Source: RUG100 sp050953425 (GTDB lineage Bacteria > Bacillota > Clostridia > Peptostreptococcales > Anaerovoracaceae). Taken from it: a stretch of DNA of 64,000 bases. Below the pieces are notes generated by a model. It saw nothing but the letters and a program-made list of their open reading frames with translations, was not told where the DNA came from and ran no database searches. The first letter of the stretch is position 1, and each line of letters starts with the position of its first letter. The stretch is from assembly GCA_050953425.1 (NCBI GenBank), contig JBMNMQ010000007.1:372001-436000 (forward strand), written 5' to 3'. The position numbers and the translations under genes were made by a program. This document shows, piece after piece, positions 58,801 through 64,000 of the stretch.

Positions 58801-59258
58801 GCCTGATGGGCTCCGACATCTTCTTCCACGGTCTCGCCGAGGGCGAGACCTGCGAGGTCAAGCTCGATGCCGGCAACGAACTGGTCATCAAGCTGGTGGA
58901 AGTGCGCAAGCCGGATGAAGAGGGCATGCGGGAAGTGGTCTACGAAGTCAACGGCATCCACCGCGTGGTCAAGGTCAAGGACAACGACGTCGAGTCGCAG
59001 TACTCCATGTCTTCGACCCGCTATGCCGACGAGGAGAACCCGCTGGAAATCGGTGCCAGCATTCCGGGCAGCATCGTCAAGGTACTGGTGCGCGAAGGCG
59101 ACCGTGTCGAAGCCGGACAGACGATCGCGGTCATGGAAGCGATGAAGATGGAGACCAACATCCTTTCGCCGGACGACGGTGAAATCGAAGAGGTATTGAT
59201 CAAGGGCGGCCAGCAGGTCAAGGCCGGCGAACTGGTTGCGATCCTCAAGGGAGAATAA
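55808..59258 (+). CDS. pyc: Pyruvate carboxylase, with a one-base frame disruption near the start
   Basis: About 1150 residues: biotin carboxylase (VANRGEIAIRIFRACSELGI, GGGGRGMRVV, MNPRIQVEHTVTE), carboxyltransferase (about 525-800, LLITDTTMRDAQQSLLATRV), PC tetramerisation and a C-terminal biotinyl domain with AMKM. Makes oxaloacetate from pyruvate and bicarbonate. The continuous frame opens only at a GTG (55842) inside the conserved VANRGE. The ATG at 55808, near a weak GGGAGT, reads MGEIK and then leaves the frame in a run of five A (55820-55824). With four A it would give MGEIKISKRVLVANRGE, a normal start. So this is an indel, an assembly error or a true frameshift. It ends with a bidirectional terminator. 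Confidence 0.93.
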
Positions 59259-59353
59259 GCGCAGCACGCAGCGCGGCGTGCGGCACAGCTTTCGTGCCCC
59301 CGGCGTGCGGCACAGCCTTCGTGCCCCGGCTTGCCTCCCGTATTTCGACAGAT

Positions 59354-59388
59354 AAAAAGAGAGAGCGGCACCGGCCGCTCTCTTTTTT
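59354..59388. terminator. Bidirectional terminator between pyc and the ABC transporter genes
   Basis: Stem GAGAGCGGC / GCCGCTCTC, loop ACCG, with AAAAAGA on the left and TTTTTT on the right, so it can end both converging transcripts. Confidence 0.92.
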
Positions 59389-59402
59389 CGTCTGTCGCTT
59401 TT

Positions 59403-60074
59403 TCAATTGCTGCCGCGGGGACGGCCCGCCGTGCGTTCAATCAGCACAGTGCGGTCGGCGGCATGGGCAATGGCGTCGCTGTGGGTAACGATGATCACGC
59501 ATTTCCCCCTGTCGTGCGCCTGCCGGCGGAAGATTTCGAGGATCTCTCCCTCCGTTTCGGCGTCGAGGTTGCCGGTCGGCTCATCGGCAAGGAGAATCTC
59601 CGGATCGTAGGAGATCGCACGGGCGATGGCGACGCGCTGCTGCTGTCCGCCGGACATCTGCAGAATCGGGCGTTCGAGGTCCTCGTCGGCGATGCCGGTA
59701 GAGGCCAGCAGCCGGCGGGCGGCGGCATCTTTATCGTCCCAGCTGCGGCCGGAAATGTCCATCGAGAGGACGACGTTTTCGACGGCCGTCAGCTTGGGCA
59801 GGAGATTGTAGTCCTGAAAGACGATGCCCACGTCGCTGCAGCGGTAGCGATACGTATCCCCGGCGAAGATATTCCGGTCATGGACGAGAATCTGTCCTTC
59901 GCTCGGTCTGGTCAGGGCTGCCAGCAGGGACAGCAGCGTGGTCTTGCCGGCGCCGGAGCGCCCTTTGACGGCATAGACAAGGCCGCTTTCAAAGCTGCAG
60001 CTGAAGTGATCGAAAATTTTCCGTCCGCCCGGGGTATAGGCGTAGGAGAGATCTTTTATCTGTAAAGTACACAT
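59403..60074 (-). CDS. ABC transporter ATP-binding protein, MacB/LolD type
   Basis: 223 residues. Walker A KGRSGAGKTTLL, Q-loop VFQDYNLLPKLTAVENV, signature MSGGQQQRVAIARAI, Walker B ILLADEPTGNLD and H-loop VTHSDAIA. The NLD and DYNLLP patterns are those of ATPases paired with FtsX/MacB permeases. The start at 60074 is chosen for AGAAAGGAAAG; an in-frame ATG at 60092 precedes that site. It is the second gene of the pair, 72 nt after the permease. Confidence 0.93.
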   Translation of the reverse strand: MCTLQIKDLSYAYTPGGRKIFDHFSCSFESGLVYAVKGRSGAGKTTLLSLLAALTRPSEGQILVHDRNIFAGDTYRYRCSDVGIVFQDYNLLPKLTAVENVVLSMDISGRSWDDKDAAARRLLASTGIADEDLERPILQMSGGQQQRVAIARAISYDPEILLADEPTGNLDAETEGEILEIFRRQAHDRGKCVIIVTHSDAIAHAADRTVLIERTAGRPRGSN

Positions 60075-60146
60075 GGCTTTCCTTTCTGACATTGCTGTCG
60101 CACTGCGCGGCTGCGAGCCGCCGGACCGGGGCAGCCGCCTGCCGCA

Positions 60147-61766
60147 TCAGTCGCGGTGGGTGAGGATTTCCAGCGGATCGCAGCGGGTCACAGCCGCCAC
60201 GGCCGCACCGCCGCTGACGAGAATCAGACCGAGGCCGATGACCAGCAGCTGGAAGATGACTTTAAGATTCGCCGCCGAAGTGACGCTGTCGATGTAATCC
60301 GCTGCCGGCGGGCCGCCGAAGCGGTGCCGGCCGCTGTCACCGTTTGCGCCGCTGTCGTCGGCAGAGCTGCCGCTGTTCGCATCGGCTGAAGAACTGCCGC
60401 TGCTGTTCGAAGCCGAGCTCGTGGTGTCGACGTCCGCGGCAGTGACAGAAGCGCTGCTGTCGGATGTCGATGTGCTCGCGGCCGCGTCATCGCTGCTGTC
60501 GTTGTTCTGCTGCGGAGCACCGCCGTCCTGCCCCGGCCCGCGGTCAAAGCTCTCGCTGTTCTGTGTCGCGGAAGAGGCGGCGGAAAGCAGCGCATTGGTC
60601 ACCGGGACCGATGTCAGCGAGCCGACGATGCCGCCGGCAATGATGGCGCAGATGGCAATCACCGCCGTCTCGTAGAAAAAGAGGCGGGAAATTTTTCTCT
60701 TGTGCATGCCGATCGCCGCCAGTACGCCGATCTCATATTTGCGGCCGCGGATCTGGAAGAGGTTCAGTGCGATCAGAATCGCGGCGCCGACAGCCAGCAG
60801 CACGATGAGGAAGTATTTGGCGTATTTGCTCAGATTGTTGAGCGGCTGCAGCTGCTGCAGGTAGTTGCTGATATCCCGCGACTCGACGGTGTATTTGTCG
60901 TCGAGTCCGGCTGCGGCGGCCTGCGATTTGAATTTCTTGTAATCGGAATAGCTGGCAAAGGTATAGGTGCCCCGCGTGTTCATCGTCAGATCCGCACTGC
61001 CGGCGAGTTTCTTCAGAGCCGTATAGCTCATGCAGATGTTGTTGATATTTCCGGGCATCATGCCGCTTCCGCCGCCGTCTGACTGCGTCGAGGAAGCCTT
61101 GTAGATGCCGACGATTTTAACCTTGAAGGTCTTTGAGGTGTCGCTCGGATTGCGCAGGGTGATCGTGTCGCCGACGGAAAGACTGTTGTATTCGGCCAGC
61201 GTACTGCTGATGATGCATTCGGCGGAGGAAGTGCCCTCGCTGAACATTCTGCCGCTGGTGATGCTGGAAGTGCCGTCGGCAAAATCGGTCATCGCCGTAT
61301 CGCTGCTGTATCCGGTGATCGTAAAGTCACCGCCGGAGGACGACTCGTTCATGCCGCCCGGACGGCCGCCCGCGCCGCCGTTCGAATCGCCGCCGGCTGT
61401 GACGGCGTCTATTTTCTTCGCATCGACAGAGACGCTGCCGGTATAATAGAAATCCTTGACCGAACTGAGCTTTGCGTATTTCTGCTGCTCGTTCAGTGAC
61501 AGCGAGGATTGACGCATGGCCTGTTTCATGGAGCCTTTGCTCGGCGGCTGTCCGTTGCTGCCTTTGGCAATTTCGTCCATGTCGAGAGTGATATTGGCGG
61601 TGATGGAGAGATCGTTCAACCCCTGCTGCCGCGTTGTCACGGCGGACTGGCGGATCGACAGCGCCAGACAGGCAGCCAGCGCGATGATGAAGATGATCAC
61701 GCCGAAGAGGATCGACCGTCCTTTACTGCGTCGAATGTTTTTCAACGCGTTTCTGAATATATACAT
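60147..61766 (-). CDS. ABC transporter permease, FtsX/MacB family
   Basis: 539 residues. N-terminal helix RSILFGVIIFIIALAACLAL, a large extracytoplasmic MacB-type domain (about 45-280), then helices YFLIVLLAVGAAILIALNLF, FFYETAVIAICAIIAGGIVG and VIFQLLVIGLGLILVSGGAA. A low-complexity Ser/Asp/Ala insertion of about 90 residues (about 400-495) lies between the last helices, an extracellular loop that is short in most relatives. Likely exports a peptide, antibiotic or lipid. It is the first gene of the minus-strand pair. Confidence 0.9.
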   Translation of the reverse strand: MYIFRNALKNIRRSKGRSILFGVIIFIIALAACLALSIRQSAVTTRQQGLNDLSITANITLDMDEIAKGSNGQPPSKGSMKQAMRQSSLSLNEQQKYAKLSSVKDFYYTGSVSVDAKKIDAVTAGGDSNGGAGGRPGGMNESSSGGDFTITGYSSDTAMTDFADGTSSITSGRMFSEGTSSAECIISSTLAEYNSLSVGDTITLRNPSDTSKTFKVKIVGIYKASSTQSDGGGSGMMPGNINNICMSYTALKKLAGSADLTMNTRGTYTFASYSDYKKFKSQAAAAGLDDKYTVESRDISNYLQQLQPLNNLSKYAKYFLIVLLAVGAAILIALNLFQIRGRKYEIGVLAAIGMHKRKISRLFFYETAVIAICAIIAGGIVGSLTSVPVTNALLSAASSATQNSESFDRGPGQDGGAPQQNNDSSDDAAASTSTSDSSASVTAADVDTTSSASNSSGSSSADANSGSSADDSGANGDSGRHRFGGPPAADYIDSVTSAANLKVIFQLLVIGLGLILVSGGAAVAAVTRCDPLEILTHRD

Positions 61767-62178
61767 GTTTCCTTCTCCTTGGTTCTACACGGATCAATGC
61801 CGCCCGTCGGCAGTCATTGAAAGGGGACACATATCGCTGCGATGAGGGAAGTATAGGCCGGGAAGCTTAAATTTCACCAAAATGCTCTGCATTATTTTTT
61901 GCCTTTCTGCCGCGCGTCGGCGCGCCGTACTGCCGGCGCCCTAGCCGGGATCGACGGGAACCGGAGAGAACACCTTCACCCGGTCGGAGGAAAAATATTT
62001 GCCCGGCGAGGCATAAAACCTGCACCCGGACAGGACCATAAACCTGCGCCCGGGCGGGACAATAAACCTGCGCCCGGACAGCCTTGACAGGCAGCCGCGG
62101 ATGTGTCACCGTTAAGGCGGCGGCCGGTTCGAAGGCGCTGAAAAGCCGCGGCTGCTGCCGCCGGAAAGGAGAGTCAAC
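61767..62178. other. Intergenic region between the ABC permease and the isochorismatase-family gene
   Basis: About 410 nt between divergent genes. Three tandem copies of an ATAAACCTGCGCCCGGA-type unit start at 62013, 62038 and 62062. A GCCCGGCGAGGCATAAAA segment at 62001-62018 resembles the element before the rrn promoters. No clear gene or promoter. Confidence 0.6.
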
Positions 62179-62715
62179 ATGCGCAGAATACTGATTGTGG
62201 TCGATATGCAGCATGATTTTATCGATGGTGCGCTGGGAACGCCGGAGGCGAGGGCGATCGTTCCGGCAGTGGTGCGGAAAATGCGGAACTATGCGCGCCG
62301 TGATATCTTTGCGACACGTGACACGCATGAAGAGAATTACCTGCAGACGCAGGAGGGTCGGAATCTGCCGGTGCCGCACTGCCGGCGCGGCACAAAAGGC
62401 TGGCAGCTGCTGCCGGAAATCGCCGCCGGCGTGGAAGCCGATCATCTGTTTGACAAGCCGACGTTCGGCTCCGAAGCTCTGGCGGCGGCGATGAAGGAGA
62501 GGGCGGAACGGGCACCGCTGACGATCGAGCTGGTCGGGGTCTGCACCGATATCTGTGTGGTTTCCAACGCCCTGCTGCTGAAAGCGGCGCTGCCGGAGAC
62601 CGCGATCTTTGTCGATCCGGACTGCTGCGCCGGGGTCACGCCGGCCCAGCATGAGGCGGCGCTGACCACCCTGCAGTCGTGCCAGATCCGGCTGCAGGCG
62701 GCGCCCGGGGCGTGA
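62179..62715 (+). CDS. Isochorismatase-family cysteine hydrolase, nicotinamidase-like
   Basis: 178 residues. Catalytic triad of the family: Asp9 in VVDMQHDF, Lys in FDKPTFGS (near 93) and the nucleophile Cys in VGVCTDICVVSNA (near 138). RDTHEENYLQTQEGRNLPV fits nicotinamidases, but the metal-binding His set is incomplete to the eye. Nicotinamide deamidation, feeding NAD salvage, is a reasonable guess. GGAAAGGAGAGTCAAC precedes the ATG. Confidence 0.83.
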   Translation: MRRILIVVDMQHDFIDGALGTPEARAIVPAVVRKMRNYARRDIFATRDTHEENYLQTQEGRNLPVPHCRRGTKGWQLLPEIAAGVEADHLFDKPTFGSEALAAAMKERAERAPLTIELVGVCTDICVVSNALLLKAALPETAIFVDPDCCAGVTPAQHEAALTTLQSCQIRLQAAPGA

Positions 62716-62730
62716 AGACAGCAGAGTCGA

Positions 62731-62767
62731 TAAAATAAAATATCGGCCGCAGTTTCTGCGGTCGATA
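62731..62767 (-). terminator. Intrinsic terminator on the minus strand
   Basis: On the minus strand ATCGACCGCAG / CTGCGGCCGAT form an 11-bp stem (one G-T) with loop AAA, followed by ATTTTATTTTA. It closes the small minus-strand unit with tRNA-Leu. Confidence 0.75.
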
Positions 62768-62826
62768 CAATGTTCGCGCCGCCCGCGTCGATGCGCGGTT
62801 TGCGCGGCGCCGCCGCTCTGCCGGCG

Positions 62827-63024
62827 CTACCTGCCGCCGGCCTGCTTCCAGGTGCGGATCGACATCCACCCGTGGGAAATCATCACCTGTGTCGTCGCGG
62901 TCTGCCAGGCCTGCCCCGGTCCGGTGATCACGCCGCCCCGATCGGTGGTTTCTGTCTGAAACCGCACCGGACCGAGCAGGCGTTCGCTGCGCTGTACTTT
63001 CTTTGCTGTGCTGCTGTTCATCAT
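62827..63024 (-). CDS. Hypothetical 65-residue protein downstream of tRNA-Leu
   Basis: MMNSSTAKKVQRSERLL start with an excellent AAGGAGGACCGT site before two adjacent ATG codons. The rest contains RFQTETTDRGGVITGPGQAW and ends HGWMSIRTWKQAGGR. No family recognised. The strong ribosome binding site and the terminator after it support expression. Confidence 0.6.
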   Translation of the reverse strand: MMNSSTAKKVQRSERLLGPVRFQTETTDRGGVITGPGQAWQTATTQVMISHGWMSIRTWKQAGGR

Positions 63025-63061
63025 ACGGTCCTCCTTATTCTGCCGTTCGGCGATACTGTAT

Positions 63062-63144
63062 TGGTGCGCCCGGAGGGATTTGAACCCCCACGGTTTCCCG
63101 CCAGCACCTAAAACTGGTGTGTCTGCCAATTCCACCACGGGCGC
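63062..63144 (-). tRNA. tRNA-Leu (anticodon TAG)
   Basis: 83 nt with encoded CCA on the minus strand. The acceptor stem GCGCCCG pairs with CGGGCGC, the anticodon loop TTTAGGT lies between CCAGT and GCTGG, and a long variable arm (about GCGGGAAACCGTG) is typical of Leu. GGTTCAAATCC is the T loop. Confidence 0.94.
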
Positions 63145-63183
63145 CTGTTTGTTCTGCGTACCGAACTGTCCGCAGATTCGGCT

Positions 63184-63402
63184 TCAGGAAAAGAGCTGCG
63201 GCGGATCCTCGTCGTCAGCGGGTTCCCGGCCGTTTCGACCCGGGCTGTCATCGGGCTCCCGGTCTTTTTGATCCGGCTGCGTATTTTCGCGGCGGTCGCC
63301 GCATTCGTCGTACGTTTCGTCGGCGTCGTTGACAAAGAAAACGGCGCGCAGGAGCTCCTGCAGAGCGCGATGCGCTCGATGTTTCCCGTTTTGGCTGCTC
63401 AT
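63184..63402 (-). CDS. Possible 72-residue protein, perhaps from a leaderless message
   Basis: MSSQNGKHRAHRALQELLRA, then VFFVNDADETYDE and a charged Asp/Arg/Pro-rich tail. The ATG is only 6 nt after a perfect TATAAT on the same strand and has no Shine-Dalgarno sequence, so translation would have to be leaderless. Alternatively the frame is fortuitous and this is just the promoter and 5' part of the tRNA-Leu transcript. Family not recognised. Confidence 0.35.
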   Translation of the reverse strand: MSSQNGKHRAHRALQELLRAVFFVNDADETYDECGDRRENTQPDQKDREPDDSPGRNGREPADDEDPPQLFS

Positions 63403-63408
63403 AGGTTT

Positions 63409-63417
63409 ATTATAACA
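63409..63417 (-). promoter_or_regulatory. Extended -10 promoter of the minus-strand tRNA-Leu unit
   Basis: TGTTATAAT on the minus strand, consensus with extended TG; no clear -35. Transcription would start at about the ATG at 63402. Confidence 0.5.
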
Positions 63418-63540
63418 CAGCAACGCGGTTCGGAACGGAGAATTTTTCACAGCGAACTGCCGCGGCGAACTGCAGCGAACCGGCCGCGCGGCGCGCCCGG
63501 TGAATCGGGCGCAGCGGAGGGAAAACCGGGCAATATTCGC

Positions 63541-63584
63541 AGCGGATTGTTAAGAATATTTGACAGCGAATCGTCAGGAATATT
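63541..63584 (+). repeat. Direct repeat upstream of the last gene's promoter
   Basis: A 20-nt unit with pattern AGCGRATYGTYARGAATATT occurs at 63541-63560 and 63565-63584, 24 nt apart, with four transitions between the copies. It ends 3 nt before the -35 box, a position suited to an activator or repressor. Confidence 0.65.
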
Positions 63585-63586
63585 CT

Positions 63587-63615
63587 TTGGTGACTGCCGG
63601 CGGCTGTGCTATAAT
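63587..63615 (+). promoter_or_regulatory. Promoter of the last gene
   Basis: TTGGTG, 17-nt spacer, TATAAT. The leader that follows is about 125 nt, rich in CA and poor in G from 63660 to 63725, hence largely unstructured. Confidence 0.8.
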
Positions 63616-63745
63616 GTCCGTGGCAGAAAATGGTATGAGACGCATCTGACACTGGCATCTAAAATCAACGACAACTCAGAACCAACTGCCAACACCAGAC
63701 ACTACCAACACTCATCCCACTGCAAAGGGAAAAAGGAGACCAGTC

Positions 63746-64000
63746 ATGAGATTAAAAAAAGTATTCACCCTTGCGCTCGGCGTCATGGTCGGCGCGGTCT
63801 TTACGTTCGGCTCGGTGCTGTCGGTCTCGGCGGCCGATCAGATAGAACATTCCGCTGCGACCGTCACGCAGACGGCGAATCTGACAACGGAAAATAACCT
63901 TCAGAAAAATAAGGCGCTGCCGATGAGCAGCAGCTATACGATTAAGGACGGGCAAACTGTGACACTTTGGGCTGCGAGTCCGGCAAAAAGGACGGCAACG
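63746..64000 (+). CDS. Secreted protein, N-terminal part (runs off the window)
   Basis: 85 residues are visible. Clear signal peptide MRLKKVFTLALGVMVGAVFT with probable cleavage after SVSA-A near residue 30. The mature part so far (TIKDGQTVTLWAASPAKRTA) is beta-like and Ser/Thr-rich, as at the start of surface or cell-wall proteins. Nothing more specific can be said. AAAAAGGAGACC precedes the ATG, and the upstream promoter is strong. Confidence 0.75.
   Translation, partial: MRLKKVFTLALGVMVGAVFTFGSVLSVSAADQIEHSAATVTQTANLTTENNLQKNKALPMSSSYTIKDGQTVTLWAASPAKRTAT

Noticed and set aside
59273..59330. Short repeat GCGTGCGGCACAGC in two copies after pyc
   Set aside because: Two imperfect GC-rich copies of about 27 nt without symmetry; too little to call a functional site.

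Overview
The window is a GC-rich chromosomal segment of a Gram-positive bacterium, most likely an anaerobic member of the Clostridia. The evidence is the gene order fusA-tuf / S10-spc-alpha with rpsD inside the alpha cluster, the zinc-type S14, the zinc-lid adenylate kinase, an ECF transporter module, strong AGGAGG ribosome binding sites, a sortase-anchored surface protein and the 16S sequence. The 16S and protein sequences look like Eubacteriales, possibly the Family XIII / Anaerovoracaceae side, but that finer placement is only an impression.

Layout. 1-2.9 kb: the 3' part of fusA and complete tuf, closed by a terminator. 3.3-13 kb: a mixed block with a small lipoprotein, aroD, ecfA1-ecfA2-ecfT, trmB fused in frame to an aminotransferase, tRNA-Gly, a YdbC/PC4-like protein, a TGS-uridine-kinase-like protein and a PfkB-family protein that lacks the usual catalytic Asp. 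13.3-29 kb: one uninterrupted S10-spc-alpha operon of 31 genes (rpsJ to rplQ, including secY, adk, map, infA and rpoA), started by a good promoter with a leader of about 240 nt and ended by a hairpin terminator. 29-33.7 kb: a U32-family protein, a MerR regulator with a MerR-type promoter, a four-TM protein and a lipoprotein. 33.9-39.6 kb: a complete rrn operon (two promoters, 16S, tRNA-Ala, 23S, 5S, tRNA-Glu, terminator).

39.6-40.4 kb is AT-richer. It holds a strong candidate for an unrecognised structured RNA (own promoter, long closing stem, terminator) and a broken IS30-family transposase. 40.8-44.7 kb encodes a 1284-residue surface protein with VWA and Cna_B/SpaA-like domains. 44.8-55.5 kb looks like a phosphonate-use locus: a histidine kinase and an OmpR-type regulator on the minus strand bracket plus-strand genes for two related MFS transporters, a PhnX-like hydrolase and PhnW. 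An HD protein, a PhnA-like phosphonoacetate hydrolase and a sirtuin follow. Four tandem 11-bp repeats upstream of phnX look like a Pho-box-type site, which suggests that the local two-component system controls the locus. PhnW would convert 2-aminoethylphosphonate to phosphonoacetaldehyde, PhnX would release phosphate from it, and PhnA would serve phosphonoacetate.

55.7-59.3 kb is pyruvate carboxylase, whose first codons are out of frame with the rest. 59.4-61.8 kb is a minus-strand MacB-like ABC transporter pair. 62-64 kb holds an isochorismatase-family hydrolase, a small minus-strand unit with tRNA-Leu between two short reading frames, and the start of a secreted protein that runs off the window.
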